A DNA stretch of 38,456 nt from Candidatus Cloacimonadota bacterium (GTDB lineage Bacteria > Muiribacteriota > UBA6191), in assembly GCA_002402105.1 (NCBI GenBank), contig NVVD01000023.1, positions 240-38,695 of the forward strand. Reading direction: 5' to 3'. The first letter of the stretch is position 1. Every line of letters starts with the position of its first letter. Under the pieces are notes generated by a model that was not told where the DNA came from, did not search any database, and saw only the letters and a list, made by a program, of their open reading frames with translations. A program made the position numbers and the translations under genes. Positions 1 through 8,484 of the stretch are shown piece by piece.

Positions 1-19
1 TAACTATAACAATTGTGTA

Positions 20-33
20 TATTTTCCGACCTT
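20..33. repeat. Left terminal inverted repeat of the IS
   Basis: TATTTTCCGACCTT, matching the reverse complement of 1130-1144 with one gap and few mismatches. The core is GACCTT. Confidence 0.45.
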
Positions 34-51
34 TTATGTAAGAGGAATATT

Positions 52-1131
52 ATGATAAACAATTTAATGGAATACTATACGGACTATATTTTAAGTTCAT
101 TTGGTCAAGTAACAGCTACTGGTCTTTCAAAAATGACAGATAATAAGTTTAGTCATGATCAAGTTTCACGATTTTTAAACTCTAGTAAATTATCTTCTAA
201 AAATATATGGGAAGTAACGAAGCCATTTTATAAAAAATATACGATTAAATCAAAAGAATCAGAAGTATTAATTGTAGATGATAGCGTAGTTGAAAAGCCC
301 TATTCTCAAGAGAATGATTTGGTAAATTGGCACTATGACCATTGTAGTGGAAAAACAGTTAAAGGTATGAATCTATTATCATTACTACACTCTACATCAA
401 CTTTTGATCTGCCTGTTGGCTATGAAATAGTAAAAAAAGATAAATTAGTTAAAGTCAAAAATAAACTAAAACGTAAGAGTAGTGTTGGAAAAAATGAAGT
501 TTTTAGAAACTTGGTAGATAAAGCTATAGATAACAATATTAGCTTCAAATATATTTTAGGTGATAGCTGGTTTGGTTCAAAGAAAAATATGGAACATATT
601 GCTAAAAAAGATAAGTCATTTGTGTTTGCCTTAAAATCAAATCGCTTGGTTTCAATAAAAATAGATGGTAAATTTACAGATGGTCAAGCTATAAGTGAAA
701 TTGATTTACAAGAAGGTATTGTTTACAACGCTTTATTAAATGGAATGGATACTCCAGTTTGTTTAGCTAAGCAAGTTTTCAAAAACGGGAACTCAGTTTG
801 TGGAATACTCTATCTAGTAACGAATGATCTTAAGCTTGACTATTCTTCTTTAATTAAGCTCTATCAAAGACGGTGGAAGATTGAAGAGTATCATAAATCA
901 TTGAAATCAAACTTAGGGTTATCTAAATCTCCTACAGCTGTTCCTACAACTCAAGCGAACCATTTTTTTCTTTGCATTTTATCTTTTGTCAAACTTGAAA
1001 TTATATCGGTGAAATCTAAAACAAATCACTTTGCTATGAAGTCCAAAATTTATCTAGAAGCCATAAAGGCATGCTATGCTAAAATACAGAAAATTAATCA
1101 AAATTTAGATTTATTGAAACTTAGCACGTAA
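52..1131 (+). CDS. DDE transposase (IS4/IS701-like)
   Basis: Transposase of about 359 aa that would cut and join the ends of its own element. The RNase H-like catalytic residues are visible: Asp in IVDDSVVEKP, Asp in ILGDSWFGS, and Glu in the C-terminal QRRWKIEEYHKSLK, the YREK-type signature of IS4-related enzymes. The frame is open from position 13, but I chose the ATG at 52: it follows a good ribosome site (AGAGG), and the earlier start would read through the left inverted repeat. The stop at 1129-1131 runs into the right repeat. The neighbouring arg genes are in the opposite direction and unrelated. Family assignment between IS701 and other IS4-like groups is uncertain; that it is a transposase is not. 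Confidence 0.85.
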   Translation: MINNLMEYYTDYILSSFGQVTATGLSKMTDNKFSHDQVSRFLNSSKLSSKNIWEVTKPFYKKYTIKSKESEVLIVDDSVVEKPYSQENDLVNWHYDHCSGKTVKGMNLLSLLHSTSTFDLPVGYEIVKKDKLVKVKNKLKRKSSVGKNEVFRNLVDKAIDNNISFKYILGDSWFGSKKNMEHIAKKDKSFVFALKSNRLVSIKIDGKFTDGQAISEIDLQEGIVYNALLNGMDTPVCLAKQVFKNGNSVCGILYLVTNDLKLDYSSLIKLYQRRWKIEEYHKSLKSNLGLSKSPTAVPTTQANHFFLCILSFVKLEIISVKSKTNHFAMKSKIYLEAIKACYAKIQKINQNLDLLKLST

Positions 1132-1144
1132 GGTCAGTTAAATA
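1130..1144. repeat. Right terminal inverted repeat of the IS
   Basis: AAGGTCAGTTAAATA, the partner of the left repeat. It overlaps the last two bases of the transposase stop codon. Confidence 0.45.
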
Positions 1145-1208
1145 AGATCATAAAAATCACAATCTAAATCCTCACTAATTAAAGTATAATTTTTCTGTAA
1201 TCTAAAGC

Positions 1209-1250
1209 AAAGTTTCTATTTACTAATATAAATAGTAAAAAGTAAACTTT
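1209..1250 (-). terminator. Hairpin after the SUMF1-like gene
   Basis: Long imperfect inverted repeat (AAAGTTT-CTATTTACTA against AAAGTTTACTTTTTACTA) placed immediately after the minus-strand stop at 1252. It lacks a clear U-run, so it may be a weak terminator or a 3'-stabilising hairpin rather than a classical intrinsic terminator. Confidence 0.35.
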
Positions 1251-1251
1251 A

Positions 1252-2289
1252 CTACTTAACCATAAACAAACGAAAACCAACTATACGGTGTTTATAACCT
1301 GGAAAAAAGGAGCCACGATAAGCTGATCGTAGATCTTTACCATGCTGAGCCCAAGCACCCCCACGAAATATCCGATATTTAGACTTTTTCATATTTACAG
1401 GGTCACTTATAGACTCTTTCTTATAAAATTTCTCATCATACCAATCTTGGCACCACTCATGAACATTTCCGTGCATATCATATAAACCAAAAGCATTTGG
1501 CTTGAAACTGCCTACAGGAATTGTTTTTTTTCTATTGCCTTTTAGTGAACTTTCACCATAAGGAAAATTACCATTAAAATTTGCATCATTTACATTTAGT
1601 TTATTACCAAGGCCAAAGGTTTTTTGAGCGTTAGCACGAGCTGCATACTCCCACTCTGCCTCAGTTGGCAACCTAAAACAGCCACTAGGTACAGCATCTA
1701 TTCCTAACTGATCTACTAACTTTAAAGTATCTGATTTACTACAACCAGCTATTGTATTTAATTTTATCAAAAACTTTTGAACATCTAACCAACTGACTCT
1801 TTCTACTGGTAAAGTAGTTCCTTCAAAATGACTTGGATTAGTACCCATAAGGCTTTTGTATAAAGTTTGAGTGACTTCATATTTACCCATATAAAAAGGT
1901 TTTGAAATTTTTACTTGATGTTGAGGCCTTTCTTTATCTCTACTACCATCTTCTGAACTAGGAGCTCCCATTGTAAATGAACCCGATGGAACTTCTATCA
2001 TATTAAAATAATTCAAAAATGAAATTAATTTTACTGATAAGTTATTATTTGTTACTTTTTTATATTGGCTGATATAACCTTTTTTTCTAAAAAGTAGTTT
2101 TAATGGTTTCACCCCTCCTTTTTTTAATTTATATAAACCATTTTTATCAGACCTACCTACTTTTTTACCATTAAAGTAAATAGTAATTTCTACAGGCTTT
2201 GTTTTAATTTCAAGCTCAAAAACAAGCTCTTTAGCTTCTAAAAAAGTAAATGATAATGCAAACGATATAAATAAATAAAAAGACTTCAT
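1252..2289 (-). CDS. Exported PEGA / SUMF1 (formylglycine-generating-enzyme-fold) protein
   Basis: Protein of about 345 aa. It has a signal peptide (MKSFYLFISFALSFTFLEAKE), a PEGA-like beta domain (about residues 20-85; IYFNGKKVGRSDKNGLYKLK) and a SUMF1/FGE-sulfatase fold (about 95-345). SUMF1 landmarks are EVTQTLYKSLMGTNPSHF, RLPTEAEWEYAARA, DMHGNVHEWCQDWYD and FRGGAWAQHGKDLRSAYRG. In true formylglycine-generating enzymes a Cys sits in the CRxAxR segment. Here that segment reads DLRSAYR, so sulfatase-activating chemistry is unlikely; it is probably a binding or structural member. A TTG start 12 nt upstream is possible, but the ATG at 2289 begins a canonical signal peptide. It lies 12 nt after argH and may be co-transcribed with it, with no obvious functional link. 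Confidence 0.8.
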   Translation of the reverse strand: MKSFYLFISFALSFTFLEAKELVFELEIKTKPVEITIYFNGKKVGRSDKNGLYKLKKGGVKPLKLLFRKKGYISQYKKVTNNNLSVKLISFLNYFNMIEVPSGSFTMGAPSSEDGSRDKERPQHQVKISKPFYMGKYEVTQTLYKSLMGTNPSHFEGTTLPVERVSWLDVQKFLIKLNTIAGCSKSDTLKLVDQLGIDAVPSGCFRLPTEAEWEYAARANAQKTFGLGNKLNVNDANFNGNFPYGESSLKGNRKKTIPVGSFKPNAFGLYDMHGNVHEWCQDWYDEKFYKKESISDPVNMKKSKYRIFRGGAWAQHGKDLRSAYRGSFFPGYKHRIVGFRLFMVK

Positions 2290-2301
2290 AAAAACACCCA
2301 A

Positions 2302-3492
2302 TCAACCCCTAAAAAAAGACTCTTTAACTTCTAAATAAGCATCTCTAAAGGCTTCGCCTTTTGCTACTTTTTTATAAACTTCGTCTGTTACAAAAAGCTC
2401 TTTTGTCATTGATTTTTTTAAGTTTTCTTTATTTACATTTAAGTTTGGTACAACTTCAATTAATAAATCAAGTGTTGTTTGTAGTAAATCTAAAGCTCTT
2501 ACAAAAGGTACTTTTGTTAAACCCAAATCTCTATGGTACCCACTGCCAAGACCTAAAATAATATCTCGTATTTGAGACTCATAACCAAAAAATAGTTTAG
2601 AGTTTCCTCTCATGACTTCAAAAAGGTCGTAGTTTTTTTTCTGAGGCATGATAGAAGAACCTGTTACGTACTCATCAGATAATGAAAAATAAGAAAACTC
2701 TTGCGTTGTAAAAAGCATCATATCAACAGAAAACCTACTGGTTAATATCATAATCTGACTCAAAGTAGATAAAATAGTATTTTCAAAATATCCACGAGAT
2801 AAAGCACAATATAAAGGATTTGTTTGAACCCTATTCATATTTAATAAGTCTGTAGTTTCTTGTCTGTCTAACTCTAAATGATTAATTCCAAAGCCAGCTG
2901 CACTACCAAGTGGATTTTGATCAATAAACTCTTTTAAACCAGACATTAATAAAGATATATCTTTAAAAGCACAAAAATATGAATCAAAAAAGATACCAAC
3001 ACTAGTAGGCATTGCACGTTGCATATGAGTATAACCAGGCATAGCTACATCCATATATTTTTTTGATACTACTTCAAAAACATCAAATAAGTCTTTTAAC
3101 TTAACTGAAACCTCTTGTACTTGATCTTTCATGTAAAGGCGCATCATTACTAAAGCTTGATCGTTGCGAGAGCGACCTGTATGAATTTTTTTGCCTACTT
3201 GTCCGTAATGCTCTGTAATGTATTGCTCAATAGCTGTGTGACAGTCTTCTTGATCTTTTGTTAAAATAAATTTATCTGAGTTATATAATGATAAAATCTC
3301 ATCCAAAGCTTTTTGAAGCTCACTTTCTTCATCACTGTCTATCACTCCAATTTTACAAAGCATAGAAGCATGAGCACTACTAGCTTGTATATCATAAGGT
3401 AATAGTAATTGATCTGCTAGTATATCTGATGTTGTATAAGCTTCAACCAATGGATGCAAGCCACTTTTAGTTTGCCAAAGCTTTTTACCCAT
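2302..3492 (-). CDS. argH: Argininosuccinate lyase
   Basis: Cleaves argininosuccinate to arginine and fumarate, the last step of arginine synthesis in the cytoplasm. Family motifs are present in order: HTGRSRNDQ (about 104-112), PGYTHMQRAMPTS (152-164) and the flexible catalytic-serine loop GSSIMPQKKN (278-287). Two features are odd. The residue after MPQKKN is Tyr where the family almost always has Pro (MPQKKNPD). At 396 aa it is also shorter than the usual ~450-470 aa, mostly at the C-terminus. The ATG lies inside the end of argG (8-nt overlap), so translation is probably coupled. With argG it forms a two-gene arginine operon. Confidence 0.92.
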   Translation of the reverse strand: MGKKLWQTKSGLHPLVEAYTTSDILADQLLLPYDIQASSAHASMLCKIGVIDSDEESELQKALDEILSLYNSDKFILTKDQEDCHTAIEQYITEHYGQVGKKIHTGRSRNDQALVMMRLYMKDQVQEVSVKLKDLFDVFEVVSKKYMDVAMPGYTHMQRAMPTSVGIFFDSYFCAFKDISLLMSGLKEFIDQNPLGSAAGFGINHLELDRQETTDLLNMNRVQTNPLYCALSRGYFENTILSTLSQIMILTSRFSVDMMLFTTQEFSYFSLSDEYVTGSSIMPQKKNYDLFEVMRGNSKLFFGYESQIRDIILGLGSGYHRDLGLTKVPFVRALDLLQTTLDLLIEVVPNLNVNKENLKKSMTKELFVTDEVYKKVAKGEAFRDAYLEVKESFFRG

Positions 3493-4747
3493 CTTGTTGC
3501 CTCTTTTTTTCTAATTGATAAGCGGTTTTTTGGGGAAGATTCCATAGTTCAATAAAACCGGCCGAAGCATTAGCATTAAAAGAGTCTGATGAGTCAAAAG
3601 TTACTAAATCAGGGTCAAGTAGTGAGTCTTTTGAATCAATAGCTACAATTGTAATTGTACCTTTATATAATCTAACTGTTACACTACCATTTACTTTTTT
3701 ATTTTGATCATCAACGTAAGCATGAATATGACTCATAGTTGGCTCAAACCATTTAGCTCCATAACAAAGATAAGCCCATTTAGTATCCATAAAAGTTTTA
3801 AGTTCGTTTTCTTCTCTTGTAGAAACTAATCTTTCAAGCTGCTTATGGGCATTGATTAAAATACTGGCTCCAGGGTTTTCATAAATACCTCTGACCTTTA
3901 AACCAACAACTCTATCTTCAATCAAATGAAAAATACCAACCCCATGTTGTGAGCCTATTTTATTACATTCTTCAATCAGTTTAAAAAGCTCCATTTTTTT
4001 AGAGTCAATAGCAACTGGAATACCTTTTTTAAATTGAATTATTAAATCTTGAGGTTTATCTGGAGCATCTTGAGGATGAGTTGACCAACTTAAAATATCT
4101 TTTAATTTTGGAATCTCACTTGGGTTCTCAATTTCCATTCCTTCACTTGTTGATCCCCATAGGTTTTCATCATAAGAGTAAGAATGCTCTTTTTTTTGTT
4201 GAACCTCAATACCATGTTTTTTACAGTATTCTATAGATTCATCACGTCCTATATTCCACTCTCTAATCGGTGCAATTGTTTTTAAGCTTGGGTCTAAAGT
4301 TGTGATGTATCCTTCAAAACGTACTTGATCATTACCTTTACCCGTACAACCATGTGCAATTACTTGGCAATCATATTTATTAGCAATTTCAACAGCTATT
4401 TGAGAAATTATTACACGACCAAGAGGACACCCTAAAGTGTAACCACCTTGATAATCAGCGTTTGATTTAATTGCTCTTGATAATATTTGATTAGCAAAGT
4501 CTTCTTGAGCATCGTATACAATACAATCAATAGCACCCAATTTTAATGCCTTTTTTTTAATTGCTTCTAAGTCATCTGCTCTTTGTCCAATATTAAGAGT
4601 TAGAGCCAAAACTTCACAATCATATCTTTCTTGAATCATCTTAAGCATAACTGAGGTATCTAACCCTCCCGAGTATAATAAAACACAACGCTTAAATTCA
4701 CCTTTTTTAGCTTCATGGGATGATACTTTATAATAATCTTGATTCAT
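3485..4747 (-). CDS. argG: Argininosuccinate synthase
   Basis: ATP-dependent condensation of citrulline and aspartate to argininosuccinate. The 420-aa protein has the PP-loop ATP-pyrophosphatase motif SGGLDTS (26-32), then GCPLGRVIISQIAVEIA and HGCTGKGNDQVRFE, all typical of ArgG. SYDENLWGSTSEGMEIE is the conserved substrate-binding stretch. It is the first gene of the argG-argH pair. The upstream ribosome site is modest (GATGAGGAAAG before ATG). No arginine-repressor operator was recognised. Length and motifs are normal for the family. Confidence 0.95.
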   Translation of the reverse strand: MNQDYYKVSSHEAKKGEFKRCVLLYSGGLDTSVMLKMIQERYDCEVLALTLNIGQRADDLEAIKKKALKLGAIDCIVYDAQEDFANQILSRAIKSNADYQGGYTLGCPLGRVIISQIAVEIANKYDCQVIAHGCTGKGNDQVRFEGYITTLDPSLKTIAPIREWNIGRDESIEYCKKHGIEVQQKKEHSYSYDENLWGSTSEGMEIENPSEIPKLKDILSWSTHPQDAPDKPQDLIIQFKKGIPVAIDSKKMELFKLIEECNKIGSQHGVGIFHLIEDRVVGLKVRGIYENPGASILINAHKQLERLVSTREENELKTFMDTKWAYLCYGAKWFEPTMSHIHAYVDDQNKKVNGSVTVRLYKGTITIVAIDSKDSLLDPDLVTFDSSDSFNANASAGFIELWNLPQKTAYQLEKKRQQDG

Positions 4748-4844
4748 GCTTTCCTCATCTTATTGTAATTGATTTTTGTGTATCAAATACTAAACCATGA
4801 CCCTTCATTTTGCAAAAATCATAAGTAGTTTTTTGTAAAAAAAA

Positions 4845-4880
4845 ATCCTCCATACCAAATTGGTAGGAGGATTTTTTACT
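4845..4880 (-). terminator. Terminator after the YiiX-like gene
   Basis: Strong hairpin: AATCCTCC / GGAGGATT arms continue into TACCAA / TTGGTA. On the minus strand it is followed by a run of nine Ts. It lies between the YiiX-like gene (stop at 4888) and argG, so it insulates the arg operon. T-runs on both sides suggest it may work in both directions. Confidence 0.8.
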
Positions 4881-4887
4881 TTGTTTT

Positions 4888-6423
4888 TTACTTAACCATT
4901 AAAAAGCTTGCACTTTGCTCTGGTACTTCATTGTAACGACTTTTTTCTGCTGCTAAAAGTTTTACATATAAATCAAACATCTCATCTTTTGGCACTACTC
5001 TTAAATTGTTGTTAAAATAAGTTAATTCAAAAGGTCTATTTAAAGTTCGTTGACCCATTGGCCCTGCAAGTACTGCTACATCATCAGGGCTAATTGTCCA
5101 TCTTCCTGCTGCTTTTGCTATACGAAAGTTAATATCTTCAAATGCTTGAAAAGGTAGCTCTGAACAAACAATAATCTCTCTTGTATTTACGTCAAAATTA
5201 AAGTCATAAGCTGTACCAACATATCGAATCGCTTGAAGAAGTGTATCTCCTAGCTTTTCTTTTGGATAAGTGGTAGGCCTTAAAATTGCTACATCATTTA
5301 CTCTCCAATGCTCTAGTTTTACTAAAGTAACACCAGGTCTGATAGACTCAACAATTGTTTCTCCATTTTCTAGCCTATCCATATACTCAATAACTCGTGG
5401 ATGATCTAAAAGTCTTTTACCATTAGATAACATTACATCTTGTAATTGGTCTGGTCGTCCAAAATACATTGCAACATGCCCAAAGTGACCTGGTATAAAC
5501 TTATCTGTAATAGCGCCTGATGTTTTTTCTAAAACAACATCACCAGGTTGAAGCTCTTCTAGCCTAACTCTCTTAAGCTCATCTTTTGAAATAGAATCAA
5601 TATATTTTTGAATATTTAAAGCACCAGATGCGTTTCCAAAAAATTTAGATAAATAGTAAGTATAAGAACCTAGTCTTTTTTTATGATTAGTGTAAGCTCT
5701 TGCAAAATCTTTTTTAAAGAAATTTTTAATAGTATTGAAAAAACCTTTTTCTTTTTTTAACTCATCAGCAAAGTTAGTATCTAATCTGCTCATTAAACCA
5801 AAAAAATACTCTTTTTTACCCGATTTTAGAATTTTTAATCTATCTGAGTTTTCATCTAAAACTTGCATTGATAAAGCAAAATTGCTTCTACTATGAACTC
5901 CTAAAAATGATTTTTCTAAACGATCAAAGTGATTTTTTAAACCATAAACTCGTATTTCATTTAATTTTGTAACTAAAGTAGTATCTTCACTTGCCAAATG
6001 ATAAAAGAAACTCATTTGCTCAAATTCAACCAAATTTGTTGCTGTACCAATCACTAGCTTTAATAAATCAGCATCACTTAAATCGCCTTGCTCTATTAAA
6101 CCCTTAAACTTTTGATCCATTAAAAGTCGATTGTTTGTACCAGCAATTTCCTTTTTTATTTTTCTTGCATAAACAGCTAACTGATAAAACTCTTTAACAA
6201 GAGCTTTTAATTCAATAGAAGATACCGCTGAAATAACCCCTTCATTAAAGTTATAAATTTGAGCCCAATCAGCAATCTTAGCCATTATTTTTGTACTTTG
6301 TTTTTCTAATTTCCAAAATTTTGAAATAATTTGTTGGTCTTGTTCACTTAAAGCAAAACTATTTCCTAAAAAACTAAAAGCTACAAGCAATAATATACTT
6401 AACTTTTTTAATGAACCAATCAT
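4888..6423 (-). CDS. Exported YiiX-type permuted papain-fold hydrolase
   Basis: Protein of 511 aa with a signal peptide (about 1-24, ending NSFA), a helical N-terminal region (25-285) of unknown role and a C-terminal YiiX/YaeF-like domain (about 288-470). In this circularly permuted NlpC/P60 group the His precedes the Cys. Here PGDVVLEK is followed by PGHFGHVAMYFG (His316 the likely base) and later REIIVCSELPF (Cys420 the likely nucleophile). Known relatives act on lipid, peptide or amide bonds at the envelope; the substrate here is unknown. The start is supported by AAAGGA upstream. It is divergent from the S51-like gene across a 295-bp promoter region and ends at a strong terminator, so it is probably monocistronic. 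Confidence 0.8.
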   Translation of the reverse strand: MIGSLKKLSILLLVAFSFLGNSFALSEQDQQIISKFWKLEKQSTKIMAKIADWAQIYNFNEGVISAVSSIELKALVKEFYQLAVYARKIKKEIAGTNNRLLMDQKFKGLIEQGDLSDADLLKLVIGTATNLVEFEQMSFFYHLASEDTTLVTKLNEIRVYGLKNHFDRLEKSFLGVHSRSNFALSMQVLDENSDRLKILKSGKKEYFFGLMSRLDTNFADELKKEKGFFNTIKNFFKKDFARAYTNHKKRLGSYTYYLSKFFGNASGALNIQKYIDSISKDELKRVRLEELQPGDVVLEKTSGAITDKFIPGHFGHVAMYFGRPDQLQDVMLSNGKRLLDHPRVIEYMDRLENGETIVESIRPGVTLVKLEHWRVNDVAILRPTTYPKEKLGDTLLQAIRYVGTAYDFNFDVNTREIIVCSELPFQAFEDINFRIAKAAGRWTISPDDVAVLAGPMGQRTLNRPFELTYFNNNLRVVPKDEMFDLYVKLLAAEKSRYNEVPEQSASFLMVK

Positions 6424-6634
6424 TATGATTTCCTTTTTTAATAAAAATGATATTTTATATTTTTTATATTATCTCATACTCTACGCTTAAACAGTATTTT
6501 GGTTTCACATTTTTACAATTATTTTTAACTATTTTTTTAAACTAATCTTCTATTACAAAAACAAACAATATTAAACAAAAAATGATCGGCTTTTAATAAT
6601 AACTTGTCTGAATAAAAATACTTGTCTTTTTTTT

Positions 6635-6664
6635 TTGCACCCTTAGTATGCTTTCCGTTACAAT
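6635..6664 (+). promoter_or_regulatory. Candidate sigma-70-type promoter for the S51-like peptidase
   Basis: TTGCAC (6635-6640), an 18-nt spacer and TACAAT (6659-6664), placed 54 nt before the ATG at 6719. The rest of the 6424-6718 gap is very AT-rich and shows no other ORF or clear repeat. Confidence 0.4.
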
Positions 6665-6718
6665 CTTGCCATAAAATTTAAAGATTAATAATCAATCATC
6701 GTATACAAAGGACACAAG

Positions 6719-7663
6719 ATGAAACCAACAGCATTAGTATATAGTTCTCACAATCGTTGTGAATATATCCATAACGAATGGATCGTAGAAAGAGCTCTAC
6801 AAAGCCATGACAATAAAACACTTATGTATCTACCTTGGTCTGAATCAGGAAGCGGGGGCGCTTTTGGTACTCCTCAACAATTTGGATGGGGAAAATTTGA
6901 GTGGTACTTAAACAGATTTAAACAATATGGATTAGAAGCAGATACTTTTTATTACTCGGATGATATGACTAGAGAAGACGCTCAAGACTTTTTTCATAAA
7001 TTAGCAACAACAGAAGTTGTTATTTTAGGTGGAGGAAACTCAAGCCTTGGTTTATCAAGATATAGAGGCGTTGGAGAGCACTTTTTTGGAGATAAAGATT
7101 TATTTCAAAGAATACTTAATGATAGAGCTTCAAGAGGTAAGTTAACTGTAGGTTTTTCAGCTGGTGCTGATCAGCTTTGTGCTATTTTACAAAGTCAAAT
7201 TTATTCTGATTTAAGTGACCCTGTCGGATTTGGTTTATGTCACGACATTATAACAACTTTGCATCACGACTCTTCAAGAGACAGTGAGTTAGCAGAAGGC
7301 GCTCGAAAATTTCCACATTGCATGATCTTTGGTCTTCCAAATGATTCTGGTATTGCCGTAAATCAAGATTATTTACCTTCTGGTAATATCTGGCAAGTTG
7401 TTGATTTTATCGTTGATCAATCTTGGGATATTGCGAGCGAAGAGTTTCATATTAAAACTCGTCAAGGTGCTGGCATCGATCACTTTTATAGCGACGGAAG
7501 AAAATGGACATTTCATGGTGGGGATAAAATGGTAAGAGTAATCGCTCCTGATTCTTCATGGCAAGATGCATGGATTTTTACAGCTCAAGGCCAGTGTTTT
7601 CATTACGCAAACCAAGAGCAAGGACAATTTAGTTCAGTATCTGAAGTATTGTCACATTACTAA
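6719..7663 (+). CDS. Peptidase S51 / dipeptidase E-like protein
   Basis: Cytoplasmic 314-aa protein of the class-I glutamine-amidotransferase-like fold. VVILGGGNSSLGL (about 100-112) matches the GGGN loop of S51 enzymes. VGFSAGADQL gives the nucleophile elbow G-x-S-A-G with Ser147. A later TTLHHDSSRD and GLPNDSGIAV correspond to the family's distal active-site and oligomer regions. S51 members include dipeptidase E and cyanophycinase; substrate cannot be assigned. A good ribosome site (GGACAC) precedes the ATG. It is a single-gene unit with its own candidate promoter and a strong terminator. Confidence 0.75.
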   Translation: MKPTALVYSSHNRCEYIHNEWIVERALQSHDNKTLMYLPWSESGSGGAFGTPQQFGWGKFEWYLNRFKQYGLEADTFYYSDDMTREDAQDFFHKLATTEVVILGGGNSSLGLSRYRGVGEHFFGDKDLFQRILNDRASRGKLTVGFSAGADQLCAILQSQIYSDLSDPVGFGLCHDIITTLHHDSSRDSELAEGARKFPHCMIFGLPNDSGIAVNQDYLPSGNIWQVVDFIVDQSWDIASEEFHIKTRQGAGIDHFYSDGRKWTFHGGDKMVRVIAPDSSWQDAWIFTAQGQCFHYANQEQGQFSSVSEVLSHY

Positions 7664-7672
7664 TTTATAATG

Positions 7673-7712
7673 AAAAAGCCCTAAAAACACTTTTGTTTTT
7701 GGGGCTTTTTTA
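7673..7712 (+). terminator. Intrinsic terminator after the S51-like gene
   Basis: AAAAAGCCC pairs with GGGCTTTTT, with an inner TAAAAACA / TTGTTTTTG extension and a T-run. It starts about 10 nt after the stop codon. Confidence 0.85.
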
Positions 7713-7787
7713 CTGAACAAATAAAACTCCATATTGATGGATTTTCTATTTTTCATGATAGAGGTGTCTGACACTTCTCCAATACTC

Positions 7788-8390
7788 TCATCTCAAAAGT
7801 AAAATACCTACTTGAATTACTCCAATAAAAAAGCCGAGTACAGCACCAAACCACTCTATAAAGATTAACTCTTTAGATGTTACTTCTCTAATTAATTTTT
7901 CTGCTTTATTTAAGTCAAGCTCGTCAATTCTTTTTTCTATAATTTCTTTAAAGTCTAAGCTATTTTCTAGTTTTTCAGATGCCATTGCTAAAAGCTCTGG
8001 CATATTCGAATCTAACTCTTCAAAAAACATTACTCTTAACTTTTTTCTAATATCATCAGTTAAAAAAGCTGCCAACATTGGGTTTATGTCACCCAAACGA
8101 TTATTTAAAAAACTATCTAACCTATCACCCAAATAATCCTTAAAGTCATCTAATGATTTACCATCTGACATAGCTTCTATTACATCTTCATGACTAATTA
8201 GCTCTGACTCAATAGTACTTGCTATTTTTAAAGCTAAGTCCTTTTTTCTAAGAGGCAACAAACCTTGAATTTTAAATGGACCAAAACCTATTGGTAGGTG
8301 TGGTCTAAAAATCATTGTAATAGCAAAATGATTTGTTAACCAACCAATAAAAGCTGAAATAACTGGTAATGATAAATATATTAGATTCAT
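7788..8390 (-). CDS. DUF445 family membrane protein
   Basis: Integral membrane protein of about 200 aa. The N-terminus has the family signature GWLTNHFAITMIFRPHLPIG, followed by FKIQGLLPLRKKDLALKIA. The middle is a charged helical domain (about 55-175). A second hydrophobic segment closes the chain (FGAVLGFFIGVIQVGILLL). The frame is open 18 codons further upstream, but the ATG at 8390 is preceded by AAAGGA and begins a natural membrane segment. Function of the family is unknown. The short C-terminal domain makes this a small member of the family. Confidence 0.75.
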   Translation of the reverse strand: MNLIYLSLPVISAFIGWLTNHFAITMIFRPHLPIGFGPFKIQGLLPLRKKDLALKIASTIESELISHEDVIEAMSDGKSLDDFKDYLGDRLDSFLNNRLGDINPMLAAFLTDDIRKKLRVMFFEELDSNMPELLAMASEKLENSLDFKEIIEKRIDELDLNKAEKLIREVTSKELIFIEWFGAVLGFFIGVIQVGILLLR

Positions 8391-8422
8391 GAAATATCCT
8401 TTGAAATTTAATATGAGATAAC

Positions 8423-8456
8423 AAAATAGCCCAATGATAATCATTGAGCTATTTTA
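8423..8456 (-). terminator. Terminator between the STN-like gene and DUF445 gene
   Basis: AAAATAGC(C/T)CAATGAT pairs with its complement and is followed on the minus strand by TTTTG. It sits just after the minus-strand stop at 8485. The apex contains AATGATAATCATT, which is also the core of a Fur-box consensus (see findings). Confidence 0.6.
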
Positions 8457-8484
8457 TTTTATTATGGAAATGCCTAAAAGTTAT

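Larger units (their letters stand above)
20..1144 (+). mobile_element. IS4/IS701-like insertion sequence
   Basis: One DDE transposase gene lies between imperfect terminal inverted repeats. The left end reads TATTTTCCGACCTT (20-33). The reverse complement of the right end (1130-1144) reads TATTTAACTGACCTT. They share GACCTT and an outer TATTT with a one-base gap between. The right repeat overlaps the transposase stop codon, as is common in compact IS elements. I could not define the exact outer edges or a target duplication, because only 19 bp of left flank are present. The transposase frame is intact, so the copy may be active. Confidence 0.6.

Noticed and set aside
7764..7774. GTGTCTGACAC palindrome between two genes, like dispersed repeats in some genomes
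   Set aside because: A single copy in this window; no evidence of a repeat family or a regulator.
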